Source of the DNA: Theropithecus gelada
Taxonomy: Eukaryota > Chordata > Mammalia > Primates > Cercopithecidae
Length of the DNA: 64,000 bases
Assembly: GCF_003255815.1 (NCBI RefSeq)
Contig: NC_037671.1
Coordinates: 152,202,645-152,266,644, forward strand
Direction: 5' to 3'
Part shown: positions 11,501-22,800 of the stretch, in pieces
Layout of the letters: each line of letters opens with the position of its first letter
How positions within the stretch are numbered: position 1 is the stretch's first letter
The notes under the pieces: generated by a model
Database searches by the model: none
Told to the model about the DNA's origin: nothing
The model's input: the letters and a program-made list of their open reading frames with translations, nothing else
Position numbers and translations under genes: made by a program

Positions 11501-12407
11501 TTAGTGCTATGAATTTCCCTCTACACACTGCTTTAAATGTGTCCCAGAGATTCTGGTATGTTGTATCTTTGTTCTCATTGGTTTCAAAGAACATCTTTAT
11601 TTCTGCCTTCATTTCGTTATGTACCCAGTAGTCATTCAGGAGCAGGTTGTTCAGTTTCCATGTAGTTGAGCGGTTTTGATTGAGTTTCTTAGTCCTGAGT
11701 TCTAGTTTGATTGCACTGTGGTCTGAGAGACAGTTTGTTATAATTTCTGTTCTTGTACATTTGCTGAGGAGTGCTTTACTTCCAATTATATGGTCAATTT
11801 TGGAGTAAGTACGATGTGGTGCTGAGAAGAATGTATATTCTGTTGATTTGGGGTGGAGAGTTCTATAGATGTCTATTAGGTCTGCTTGCTGCAGAGATGA
11901 GTTCAATTCCTAGATATCCTTGTTAACTTTCTGTCTCGTTGATCTGTCTAATGTTGACAGTGGAGTGTTGAAGTCTCCCATTATTATTGTATGGGAGTCT
12001 AAGTCTCTTTGTAAGTCTCTAAGGACTTGCTTTATGAATCTGGGTGCTCCTGTATTGGGTGCATATATGTTTAGGATAGTTAGCTCTTCCTGTTGAATCG
12101 ATCCCTTTACCATTATGTAATGGCCTTCTTTGTCTCTTTTGATCTTTGATGGTTTAAAGTCTGTTTTATCAGAGACTAGGATTGCAACCCCCGCTTTTTT
12201 TTGTTCTCCATTTGCTTGGTAAATCTTCCTCCATCCCTTTATTTTGAGCCTATGTATGTCTCTGCGTCTGAGATGGGTCTCCTGAATACAGCAGACTGAT
12301 GGGTCTTGACTCTTTATCCAGTTTGCCAGTCTGTGTCTTTTCATTGGAGCATTTAGTCCATTTACATTTAAGGTTAAGATTGTTATGTGTGAACTTGATC
12401 CTGCCAT
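8580..12407 (-). pseudogene. L1 ORF2 (endonuclease/reverse transcriptase), one nonsense codon
   Basis: This encodes the L1 endonuclease and reverse transcriptase, which nick target DNA and copy L1 RNA. The frame starts with ATG at 12407 and runs 1276 codons including the final stop, but codon 166 is TAG (11910-11912). The endonuclease residues N14 (TLNVNGLN), D145 and N147 (GDFN) lie before it. The SDH motif with the catalytic His lies after it, so the truncated product lacks a full endonuclease. Downstream, the frame stays open with the RT motif FADD and the C-terminal Cys-rich motif CWRGCGEIGTLLHCWWDC. The segment after the stop begins E-L-N with no ATG at its start. In the usual L1 sequence, as I recall it, this codon is CAG (Gln). 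No frameshift is seen elsewhere. Confidence 0.95.
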
Positions 12408-12470
12408 TATGATATTAACTGGTTATTTTGCTCGTTAGTTGATGCAGTTTCTTCCTAGCCTCGATGGTCT

Positions 12471-13487
12471 TTACATTTTGGCATGTTTTTGAGATGGCTG
12501 GTACCGGTTGTTCCTTTCCATGTTGAGTGCTTCCTTCAGGGTCTCTTGTAAGGCAGGCCTAGTGGTGACAAAATCTCTAAGCATTTGCTTATCTGTAAAG
12601 GATTTTATTTCTCCTTCACTTATGAAACTTAGTTTGGCTGGATATGAAATTCTGGGTTGAAAATTCTTTTCTTTAAGAATGTTGAATATTGGCCCCCACT
12701 CTCTTCTGGCTTGTAGAGTTTCTGCCGAGAGATCTGCTGTGAGTCTGATGGGCTTCCCTTTGTGGGTAACCCGACCTTTCTCTCTGGCTGCCCTTAAGAT
12801 TTTTTCCTTCATTTCGACTTTGGTGAATCTGGCAATTATGTGTCTTGGAGTTGCTCTTCTCGAGGAGTATCTTTGTGGCGTTCTCTGTATTTCCTGGATT
12901 TCAATGTTGGCCTGCCCTACTAGGTTGGGGAAGTTCTCCTGGATGATATCCTGAAGAGTGTTTTCCAACTTGGTTCCATTTTCTCCCTCACTTTCAGGCA
13001 CCCCAATCAGACGTAGATTTGGTCTTTTTACATAATCCCATACTTCTTGCAGGCTTTGTTCATTTCTTTTTCTTCTTTTTTCTTTTGGTTTCTCTTCTTG
13101 CTTCATTTCATTCATTTGATCCTCAATCGCTGATCCTCTTTCTTCCAGTTGATCGAGTCGGTTACTGAAGCTTGTGCATTTGTCACGTATTTCTCGTGTC
13201 ATGGTTTTCATCTCTTTCATTTCGTTTATGACCTTCTCTGCATTAATTACTCTAGCCGTCAATTCTTCCACTTTTTTTTCAAGATTTTTAGTTTCTTTGC
13301 GCTGGGTACGTAATTCCTCCTTTAGCTCTGAGAAATTTGATGGACTGAAGCCTTCTTCTCTCATCTCGTCAAAGTCATTCTCCGTCCAGCTTTGATCCGT
13401 TGCTGGCGATGAGCTGCGCTCCTTTGCCGGGGGAGATGTGCTCTTATTTTTTGAATTTCCAGCTTTTCTGCCCTGCTTTTCCCCCAT
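12471..13487 (-). CDS. L1 ORF1 protein, intact
   Basis: ORF1p is the RNA-binding chaperone that coats L1 RNA as trimers. The 338-codon frame equals the usual length for young primate L1. The N-terminal basic/Ser-rich region (MGEKQGRKAGNSKNKSTS) is followed by a heptad-rich coiled coil at about residues 55-150 (ELRTQRKETKNLEKKVEEL), the RRM-like region (NLRLIGVPE) and the C-terminal domain with the REKGRVTHKGKPIRL stretch. No stop or frameshift is present. It sits 63 bp upstream of ORF2, the typical spacing. Transposon gene, not a host gene. Confidence 0.96.
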   Translation of the reverse strand: MGEKQGRKAGNSKNKSTSPPAKERSSSPATDQSWTENDFDEMREEGFSPSNFSELKEELRTQRKETKNLEKKVEELTARVINAEKVINEMKEMKTMTREIRDKCTSFSNRLDQLEERGSAIEDQMNEMKQEEKPKEKRRKRNEQSLQEVWDYVKRPNLRLIGVPESEGENGTKLENTLQDIIQENFPNLVGQANIEIQEIQRTPQRYSSRRATPRHIIARFTKVEMKEKILRAAREKGRVTHKGKPIRLTADLSAETLQARREWGPIFNILKEKNFQPRISYPAKLSFISEGEIKSFTDKQMLRDFVTTRPALQETLKEALNMERNNRYQPSQKHAKM

Positions 13488-14531
13488 CTTTGTGGTTTTA
13501 TCTGCCTCTGGTCTTTGATGATGGTGATGTACTGATGGGGTTTTGGTGTAGGTGTCCTTCCTGTTTGATAGTTTTCCTTCTAACAGTCAGGACCCTCAGC
13601 TGTAGGTCTGTTGGAGATTGCTTGAGGTCCACTCCAGACCCTGTTTGCCTGGGTATCAGCAGCAGAGGCTGCAGAAGATAGAATATTTCTGAACAGCGAG
13701 TGTACCTGTCTGATTCTTGCTTTGGAAACTTCCTCTCAGGGGTGTACTCCACCCTGTGAGGTGTGGGGTGTCAGACTGCCCCTAGTGGGGGATGTCTCCC
13801 AGTTAGGCTACTCAGGGGTCAGGGACCCACTTGAGCAGGCAGTCTGTCCCTTCTCAGATCTCAACCTCCATGTTGGGAGATCCACTGCTCTCTTCAAAGC
13901 TGTCAGACAGAGTCGTTTGCGTCTGCAGAGGTTTCTGCTGCTTTTTTGTTGTTGTTGTTGTTGTTGTGTAGCTGTGCCCTGTCCCCAGAGGTGGAGTCTA
14001 CAGAGACAGGCAGGTTTCCTTGAGCTGCTGTGAGCTCCACCCAGTTGGAGCTTCCCAGCAGCTTTGTTTACCTACTTAAGCCTCAGCAATGGCGGGTGCC
14101 CCTCCCCCAGCCTCGCTGCTGCCTTGCCGGTAGATCACAGACTGCTGTGCTAGCAATGAGGGAGGCTCCGTGGGCGTGGGACCCTCCCGGCCAGGTGTGG
14201 GATATGATCTCCTGGTGTGCCTGGTTGCTTAAAGCGCAATATTGGGGTGGGAGTTACCCAATTTTCCAGGTGTTGTGTGTCTCAGTTCCCCTGGCTAGGA
14301 AAAGGGATTCCCTTCCCCCTTGTGCTTCCCAGGTGAGGCGATGCCTCACCCTGCTTCAGCTCTCGCTGGTCGGGCTGCAGCAGCTGACCAGCACCGATCC
14401 TCCGGCACTCCCCAGTGAGATGAACCCAGTACCTCAGTTGAAAATGCAGAAATCACCGGTCTTCTGTGTCGCTGGCGCTGGGAGTTGGAGACTGGAGCTG
14501 TTCCTATTCGGCCATCTTCAGCAATGTTCCC
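13488..14531 (-). promoter_or_regulatory. L1 5' UTR with internal promoter
   Basis: About 1.04 kb precede ORF1. On the minus strand the start contains AAGATGGCCGAATAGGAAC, the usual L1 5' end with its YY1-type AAGATGGC core. Full 5' UTR length means the internal sense promoter and antisense promoter regions are present. A (CAA)n stretch lies at about 13948-13968. The antisense ORF0 start (ATG at 14089, plus strand) is kept but closes after 14 codons (MAGAPPPASLLPCR). Confidence 0.88.
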
Positions 14532-14545
14532 TCAATGAAGATTTT
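14532..14545. repeat. L1 target-site duplication, right copy
   Basis: TCAATGAAGATTTT, identical to 8322-8335. Confidence 0.95.
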
Positions 14546-15542
14546 AAATCGTATCTCTACTATATTTTAAAATCACTTATCTAGTTATATTCCATGTTGT
14601 GACTGTAGACCTGACAGAAAGGTAAGGCATTACCTATGTTACATCAAGGAGTTCAGTAAATATCTTTATCTTCATGTGTAGTATATTTTATACTATTTGA
14701 TAAATATGTTTCATAGTCTGTGATTTTCAAATGTATTCATATCCTTGTTCCAAGGAAGGTGTCATGTTGGTGGTTTCTTTTTTGCTTTCATTCTCAATAT
14801 TTCATCATAAGGAAAAGCGTGAAACTCCTTTTACACTGGAGTAAATAGGAACCACTTTCAGAGAAAAAAGTATACTCATAGGATATTTAATCAGGAAAGA
14901 TATAATTACTCTGATACACTAAAATGTTTGTATAAATATAGGTAATATAACCCCCCAAATTAACTGTAAGATAATACTGCTTCGTAAGTGTCAATCAGTT
15001 AAGTATTTTGGAATATTTGCCAAGAACGTTTATCTTATGTTAGGAAAGTTAACCACAGCTTGTCTTTTTGTCAGTTTTTTAAACGTTTTTGATTCTTGCC
15101 ATTCTACCTGTGTGACCATGAGCTGTGTGTTTTGTATACAAAATAATCTAAGTTTTTCTACCGTTACTGAGGATGGGAAAAGGAAGAGGACAATGACTGC
15201 ATTGAACTAATTCAATAACATAACCAAATCATTAATAAGTCAAGGCACATATTTAAAAGAATATAGAAATGGATCAAACATATTCCAGAGTGGTTGTTTA
15301 ATTTTAACGAAAAGGCTTTAAAAATTTTTACATAGTTTTATACTCTTTTACTCCTTTTGCCTACATCATCTTATTTGGGTTTTTCCATTCCTCTGTGTAA
15401 TAAGAAAGAATGGTTTTACTATTCTCTTTTTGTAGAGGAGCAAATTTAGAGTCCTTAAATTCACACTGCTAGTAACAAGCTTAAGTTGACATTACAGATC
15501 CCCTGTCTTCAATCTCCTGAAAGTTGCCTCAACATGACCATC
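14546..15542. other. Intergenic, nothing recognised
   Basis: AT-rich sequence with no gene. A MIR-like block (CAAATTTAGAGTCCTTAAAT...CACTGCTAGTAACAAG) may be present at about 15430-15530. Confidence 0.5.
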
Positions 15543-15557
15543 TAAATATACACTTGC
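15543..15557. repeat. Alu target-site duplication, left copy
   Basis: TAAATATACACTTGC is repeated at 15861-15875 after the A-rich tail of the Alu. Confidence 0.92.
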
Positions 15558-15860
15558 GGCCGGGCGCGGTGTCTCACGCCTGTAATCCCAGCATTTTGGG
15601 AGGCCGAGGGGGGCGGATCATGAGGTCAGGATATCGAGACCATCCTGGCTAATATGGTGAAACCCCGTCTCTACTAAAAATACAAAAATTAGCCGGGCGT
15701 GGTGGCAGGCACCTGTAGTCCCAGCTACTCGGGAGGCTGAGGCAGGAGAATGGTGTGAACCCTGGAGGCGGAGCTTGCAGTGAGTAGAGATAGCGCCACT
15801 GCACTCCAGCCTGGGTGACAGAGCAAGACTTCATCTCAAAATAAATAAATAATAAATAAA
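15558..15860 (+). mobile_element. AluY, full length
   Basis: It starts GGCCGGGCGCGGTGTCTCAC, has both arms, and ends in an AAATAAATAAATAA-type tail. The exact 15-bp duplication and low divergence support a fairly recent insertion. Confidence 0.96.
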
Positions 15861-16011
15861 TAAATATACACTTGCAATCAGCATTCTAGGAAAATGAATA
15901 AAACATCTTCAAGTGCCATAAAAATGCAGATTTTTTTGAACACAATTTATTCTCCTAAATAAGCTAAAATTTCCCTATAATATTATTTGCATCAGTATTT
16001 TGTGGCATAAT

Positions 16012-16175
16012 ACAACACAGCCTACAAGTGCCCTGGCTTTGACATCAGGCAGGCCTGGAATCAAAATTAGGCTTTCTTATCTGGGACCTGTATGTGATTT
16101 TGGGTAAATCCTTCACCCTGATAAGTCTTAGCTATTATTGGTAAATTGGGATATTAGTATTTATTTCCCATTGAC
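16012..16175 (+). mobile_element. MIR SINE
   Basis: The order TGGCTTTGACATCAGGCAGG, CTGGAATCAAAATTAGGC, then GTGATTTTGGGTAAATCC follows the MIR core and its tRNA-related part in plus orientation, with heavy divergence. Confidence 0.7.
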
Positions 16176-16609
16176 CTTTTCGAGTTTGAGTAATTTTATG
16201 TGGGTGACTCAAACATGTAATTGTCTATCCAATATCTAATACAAATTATCTTCCCAAATATCAGAAACTTACCTTGAAAAGGAGTTATAATTAGTGGATT
16301 TAGGAGCATGTAACACTATTTCTACTTTATAGTTAAGAAAAAATGAGGTTCAGAAATGTTAAAGGACAAAATTAGAATGTCTGTTCAGATTAGGTTCTCC
16401 AAGCAGTACAAATCCAGCAAAAAATATATTATTGCCTTAAATTGAAATTTTTTTTCTTTCATAGAGCCAGCAATCAGAAGTAGACATTCTAGAGCTGTAG
16501 AGACTAGAAATCAAAAGTCTTCTATTTTATTGTTCTACCTTTCCTTGCTCCTTCATAATCTAAGACAGCATCAGTGTCTAGTTACATTTACATTCCAGCT
16601 AGCAGAGGA

Positions 16610-16625
16610 AGAAATAACAAAGAAT
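16610..16625. repeat. Target-site duplication of chimeric insert, left copy
   Basis: AGAAATAACAAAGAAT occurs here and at 16915-16930, immediately after a poly-A run. This frames 16626-16914 as one retroposed insert. Confidence 0.88.
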
Positions 16626-16914
16626 ATTTTATTTTATTTTATTTTATTTTATTTATTATTATTATTATACTTTAAGTTCTTCTTTATTTTATTTTATTTT
16701 ATTTTATTTTATTTTTTATTATTATTATACTTTAAGTTCTAGGGTACATGTGCATAACGTGCATTGGGCAGTCAAGAAGTGACTCAGATTTCACTTTCAT
16801 CAGGAACCTTTCCCAAGCCTACATTTGGAAGTGCTGTGTGACATAATGTCACACATATGAAATGTACTCAAACACCAATTTAAATATAGTTTTTCTGCTG
16901 TTAAAAAAAAAAAA
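16626..16914 (+). mobile_element. TSD-flanked chimeric retroposed insert
   Basis: Between two 16-bp duplications lies: a TTTTA-rich run and an inverted L1 3' end (16662-16680), a second copy of the same run and L1 end (16681-16763), about 135 bp of non-repeat sequence starting ATTGGGCAGTCAAGAAG, and a terminal poly-A of 13. The A tail and duplications indicate retroposition in plus orientation. The L1 piece is antisense to that, so this is not a plain truncated L1. It may be a processed copy of an RNA that read antisense through an L1 tail. Confidence 0.7.
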
Positions 16915-17299
16915 AGAAATAACAAAGAATAAAGGACAAGGTATAAAGCAGATTCCTTAAAAGCTGCAACTTAACAATTTGGCCACAGCTTTATCATGTA
17001 GCTACATCAAGCAGTGAGACTAAATAATATAATCTCTGTTCCAGGAAGACTGTGTTGTGCTAAGGATTAAGTGTGTTCTGACAAAGAAATAAGGGAAGAG
17101 TGAATATCAGGTTATGTAACTATCAGTGCATGCCATGATATGTTTGATGTTCACTTGAGGTTTGTTTGTAAGCGTCTAACTAATTTCCTCTTCTATTAAT
17201 AATTTTGCACAAGAAGATCCAGATTCTACTATGGACATTATTTCTTTTATATCTTTAACAAATATCTTTCCATCAAGATGTACTCTTACTTTGTTCCCA

Positions 17300-18310
17300 C
17301 TGTATATGGGGATTCCAATAACTACTAGTTCCAGTATAGCTCGTCATTAAATTCTCATTGTATTTTGGTCTTCGTTTAAAATCTTTCTCCAATATAGTTC
17401 AGTATTTCTGTTTTATTTAATGAGTAACTGGTTACACCATTACATCAATGACTGTGGTGTATTACTTTAATTTTTGAGGGCTTGTAATAATCTTCTAATA
17501 CCTGTTATGGAAAGTTTCCTTTCACTATTATTATCCATTATTATTAGAGTTTTTCTATTTTCTTCACAATTTATTTTTTGACAAATTTTAGCCTCAGTGG
17601 TTCTAAAAATCTTTCTAGAAAGCATGTCTAAAAATCTTGTTAATTAATATTTCTCATTTATTGTACAAATTTTTAAATTAACATGTTGATAAGGTTGAGT
17701 CTATTGAGAAACATTGTATGATTTTAAAACTGTTCAATTATTTCACAGTCTTAAAGATTTTTCCAAACAGATCTATCATAATTAGACACTTATATGTTGG
17801 CCCTTTTGTTAACATTAAAATGAGGACTTTTCTTCCATTTCATCTATTATATTTCCCAATTGCTTTTATATATAAAAGCTATTGATTTATATATAGTAAT
17901 TTAGTTCTTAACCACTTTAGTAAATTTTTTCTTTGTAGTTACCCTTCCAGTTTATTCTCTTATATTTTCTGAACACTGTCATGTCATCTATAAAAAAAGT
18001 ACTAGCACATCTTCATTCTCAATTTTATACTTCTAATGTATTTATCTTTACTAACTTTATTGTTTGGTATCCTCAAACAAAAGTTAAATGATTATAATGC
18101 TGGTGGTCATTTTTACTTTATTTCTGACTTTAAAGGGAGTGCTCTTAAGAGTTCTCCATTGAGAACAATCTGGCATTTGGTTTTAGAGAAACATATCTTA
18201 TAGTACATATTCATGTATTTATTTTTATAAAGATTAATATACTTTTAAAATTCCAGAATGATTGCATTATTCATCCACAATAGCAATTCCTATCATTCCC
18301 TTTTATATTA
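17300..18310 (-). mobile_element. Very old L1 ORF2-like remnant
   Basis: Blocks such as TATATAGTAATTTAGTTCTT, CACTGTCATGTCATCTATAA, and GCTGGTGGTCATTTTTACTT follow the order of minus-strand L1 ORF2 (compare 10200-10440 in the full-length L1). It is strongly diverged. Confidence 0.55.
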
Positions 18311-18529
18311 ATATTCCGGAAAATTTATTAATTATCAAATGGCTATTAGGTAAATAATATGACAGGAAAAAAGAGTGGAATCATGCTGTAGGATGTTTAA
18401 TATGGACCATGCCAGGAGCGAGCACTACCATTGACCTACTACGAAGCATATGGATCTAATTATGTGAATAATCGAGCTTTTCAGCTGCATTACCTATTAA
18501 TAAGGCAAGAATTTTGACAATGTGTGAAT

Positions 18530-18950
18530 AAAACCTCAACAACAGTGGTTGAAACAAGAGAGCAGGGTGTTTCTTGCTCAGGCAAAACTCAGATATAGGA
18601 ATTCAAGGGCATCTTATGGCTCCACAGTTCTCTGGGACTCAAGCCACCTCCAACTTTGCATTCTTTTATCCCTAAAATAGTGCCTTGTGTTTAGATGTCG
18701 GGATTGAATTTCAACTATCACATCAATAATCCAAACCACAACATGGAGGAAGGGAAGAGGAATTGACATGTGCCCTCCATCTTAGGACATGTCCCAGAAA
18801 CCGTGGACACTATTTCTGTTTATATCTCTGTGGTCCACACTTAGTCACATGGTTGCTTGTGCAAAGAAAACTGGAAATTTAGCCTTAATTCTGGGAAACC
18901 ATATTCCCAGCTAAAATTCTATGATTCTTTTACAAATAAAGAATGAAAAA
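18530..18950. other. Upstream flank, possible ancient repeat
   Basis: The stretch has the look of an old mammalian repeat (GGGTGTTTCTTGCTCAGGCA, CACATGGTTGCTTGTGCAAAG) but I cannot assign a family. No coding potential was seen. Confidence 0.3.
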
Positions 18951-19423
18951 TAGATATTAAGAATTACCTAGCAGGTTTTTTTTCCCCAGTAGGCTGACTT
19001 TCACTATTGAATTGAGCTAATTAGATATTTTTTAAGCTTCTTTCTTGAAGCAGAAAGTTGTACTACAACTGGATCACATATATTTTCTAGTACACCTTTG
19101 CACATTATTATAAATCCTAGTATTTCCATCTTCAGCTATTTAATATTTTCCATGAAATATGTTAAAGTCTTTTTATGAGAGGGAAGCTTCAAAAGCCATT
19201 TGTGATGTATTTTGTAGTTGCAATGTAGCCTGGGAAACTTCTGGAAGGTTTTTGTTGATAAATAGTTTTATCTAATACATTATAAACAAGCCTAACTTTG
19301 TATTTACGTTCTGACACAGTATTCTGACACTGAAGAGGCTGGAAAATTTAAGTATACTAAATATTAGCTAATACATCAATTTCCTCTACATTTTCACCCT
19401 ATCCAGGAAAAAAAAAAAAAAAA

Positions 19424-19476
19424 GCAAAGTCAGGTAATCAAATATCATGACTTCCTCTTCCATTCTCCAATAAAAG
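19424..19476 (+). promoter_or_regulatory. LEG1: Putative LEG1 core promoter
   Basis: An AATAAAAG TATA-like element at 19469-19476 lies about 35 bp before the start codon, which would put the transcription start near 19500 and leave a very short 5' UTR. GCAAAGTCAGG at 19424-19434 resembles the CAAAGTCCA-type HNF4 site, which would suit a liver-enriched gene, but it is a partial match. Both are inferred from motif and spacing only. Confidence 0.4.
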
Positions 19477-19510
19477 CCCTGCCACAATCTCAATCCCCAG
19501 CTCCGGCACA

Positions 19511-19811
19511 ATGGCTTTTCTTCCTTCCTGGGTTTGTGTACTAGTTGGTTACTTTTCTGCTTCTTTAGCAGGGTCTTCCAATCTCTCAGATATAGAGCCC
19601 CCTCTGTGGAAGGAGAGTCCTGGTCAGCTCAGTGACTACAGGGTGGAGAACAGAGTGTACATTATTAATCCGTGGGTATACCTTGAGAGAATGGGGATGT
19701 ATAAAATCCTATTGAACCAGACAGCCAGGTATTTTGCAAAATTTGCACCAGAAAATGAACAAAATATTTTATGGGGATTGCCTCTGCAATATGGCTGGCA
19801 ATATAAGACAG
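19511..19811 (+). CDS. LEG1: LEG1 exon 1 (coding part)
   Basis: It encodes the signal peptide and residues 21-100, with the family segment PPLWKESPGQLSDYRVEN and the WGLPLQYGWQY motif. It ends ACAG before GTAAGA, in phase 1 (Gly101 split). Without splicing the frame runs on to 19981, which is intron read-through. The ATG is the first in frame, and the hydrophobic signal follows it directly. Confidence 0.97.
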
Positions 19812-22800
19812 GTAAGAATGACTCTTCTTTTCATTGTAATGATCTACCAGTAGACCTAAGAAGTGTTTGGGAAATTATACTCTGTATATACCCTACCATG
19901 CTTTTAAAAATTGATTCTTTGTCTTGCTCTCTTTTCCCTTATAGTATTTGTTTTTCTACCTATCCTTCTCCTTATTCATAAATCCTTCTTTTGTGGGTTT
20001 TGCATTATTATTAGAAAGTTCAATGAGGCATAAGACATAGTTATCACCTGTGAAAAGACATCACATCTCATCTATTGAGCATTTCACAAATATTTATTGA
20101 AATTCTACTAAGTGCCACACTCCTTTCTAAGCAATGAGATGAACCGAACAGTCAAGGGAATATACAAAGTGATGTCAAATTAGTTTGAATTTCTTAGAAT
20201 TCCAATTATGATAAGAGGTTATAAAGAATCATCACATTGTGCATGAGGATCTTTCTCTGTAAAACATTTGCTTCCTCTTGGAAGTAAAGTACCTTACAGT
20301 GTATAGACAGAAGTTACGTTTTGGGATAAAATATGCATGAATTGAAAGATACTTTTGTTCTGGTTGATAGAAGCTCATGAGAAAGAGTGGTGCCTGTTTC
20401 CCAGTCCACACTGATAACACAGCCAATAAAGAAAATATTGTGTGTGAAAGAGAGGTTAAGAAAAGAGTAATTTCATTTGGAAGAAAAGCAATGATTATTT
20501 TCTAATATTCACATAATGCATATTACACTTGAAACACCTTTGGTGCTTCTTCTCACCTCACATCGCAACCTTATAATGTAGTTAATATTATTATCCCCAT
20601 GTCGTAGATGAGAAAACTAAGGCATTAGAGGTTATTTAGATAAAGTCAAGCTAGTGAGTGGTGGAGCAGGGGTTTGTTTTGACTCTTGATCATCTCTTTT
20701 TATGTGTATGCATATTGCTTCATAGTTTCGATTAGGAGGTAGAGGAGGAAATAGAAGAGAGAATCCTTACAAAAGCAAATAATATTTAGGACCTATAATT
20801 CAAAAGTAGAAAACTGTGTTGTTGTTAAGGAAAAGAAAAGAAATTTATTGGGGTCTAAAAAATAAAAGATAGAAAAGAATGATGGGAATACCAACATATA
20901 TCATTCAGAAATAAATGCTTTTGTATCTACAAACAAAATCTATGTGGTTAAGCAGTAGTTACAGCCAGTTCCAAAATGTGTATAATAAATACAACTATGC
21001 ATCCTCTCTCCTCCAGGCAGATTAGCTGATCCAACCCAACAGACAAACTGTGGCTATGAATCTGGAGATCACATGTGCGTCTCTGTGGACAGTTGGTGGG
21101 CTGGTATGTTCATTTAAGTGGCAAAATAGATTTTAACCTTTCCTGAAAGAAAGCATTCAAATCTAAAATCTTAGGGACAGAGACAGAACTAAAACAACCT
21201 TGTTTCTATTTTAAAAAGGAATCTATTTCACCATGTACCTTATGGTCTTTAGGTCACATTAAGAGATTTAACAACCACAACGTCAATAATGATTCCTTAG
21301 GACGTATTCAGCTTTTCACAGAATGACAAAAATAAGATTCTACAAAAGCAATGGCCTCTGAGGGGCCAGTTCTGGCAGTTAGGTGGGAGGTCCAACTGAT
21401 AACAAAGAATCTCCAGAATAAGGAACGATGAGAAGTGAGACATCAAGACAAATGATGCTTTTTCATTTTGCTCAGACCAGATGTGGTTAATATTGAAACC
21501 CATAAACATGCCAGAGATTAATACCTACTGCAATTCATTATACCAATCAGTAATCTCAGGCTTTAATCATATACTTTAATGCTAAAATAACCAGAAGGTA
21601 TTTTCTAATTCTTTCGTTTAATTTTATGCTTTAGTAATGAAAACAATTTATACCACAAATCCTTAGAGGTATTTCCCAATAGTTAGAAACATGACCACAT
21701 TAAATTTCACTTTTTCAGAGCGACACACACCATATGTATCCTTAAGCATTTTCCTCTTACTATCCCTAATTGTTCCTTTAAAAGACCCACAAATAGTAGT
21801 GGCCACAGAACTAGAATTCAGAGTTTGTTATTCTTAGATTGGTTTAGTAGTTTGGAGGATTAGCCAGCTACACTGTGGCATAGGACTCCATTCACAAATG
21901 CCTGTCTAGGATGAAATATTCTACGTCACTAATTTCTAGTGGAAATCAGTATAAGCCTAATATCCAACTAATGAAAATGTCTGAGTCTGCTGGAATAGGT
22001 TATACATAGGTAAAATTTTTAAAAATGTAAAAATAGTCTTCTTTGATTGTCAGTCCAATTATCCAATGATCTATTGTCAAAACTTACCCAAAATTTTTGC
22101 TTTAAAGGCATAAAATAAGATAAAAATGTAGTTATATCATGGTTACAAATTAAACTTACATATATAAAATAGAAAACATTCATTTACCAAGGCTATAATC
22201 ATGTTAAAATATTTTAGAGAAAACTACAAATACAATTCACAATAAAACCGTAATGAGAGGTTTTGTACCATTCTGAGGAAAAGTTGATAACTTTCTTCCA
22301 TTTCTACTTAATACTTTGAAAAGTGACTATTATGAAATCCATTAAAATTACTTTTTGTTTTGAAATATCATAGTCAACTACTTTAGCCAACATGTTATAT
22401 ATTTATGATTATGGGGTTATTAACAGAAACACAATCAAAATTATGTATTTGACCCTTAGGGGGATTTTTGCTCAATATTTTTTTCCTAGTGTTTAGCTTT
22501 TTTCATGTTTCTGGGTCTGTGAATTTTTTTAATGACTTATACCTTCCTTAAAAATATCCTCTTTGAAATTTGTTAGTGCTTGTGGTAATAATAAATCTTT
22601 TGTTCTTACAGATTTGAATTATTTTCTGTCTTCATTACCCTTCCTTGCTGCGGTTGATTCTGGTATAATGGGGATATCATCAGACGAAGTCAGGCTTTTG
22701 CCCCCACCCAAGAATGAGAGGAAGTTTTGTTATGATGTTTCCAGCTGTCGTTCATCCTTCCTTGAGACAATGAACAAGTGGAACACCTTTTACCAGGTTC

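Larger units (their letters stand above)
8336..14531 (-). mobile_element. Full-length LINE-1 (L1PA-like)
   Basis: A complete L1 in minus orientation. From right to left it has a 5' UTR of about 1.04 kb (13488-14531), ORF1 (12471-13487), a 63-bp spacer, ORF2 (8580-12407) and a 3' UTR ending in an A-rich tail with TTTA units on the plus strand. A 14-bp target-site duplication flanks it. It is about 6.2 kb, the normal full length. Only one disabling change is visible, a stop at ORF2 codon 166, so it looks recent on the primate time scale. It lies about 5 kb upstream of LEG1, in the opposite orientation. Confidence 0.97.
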
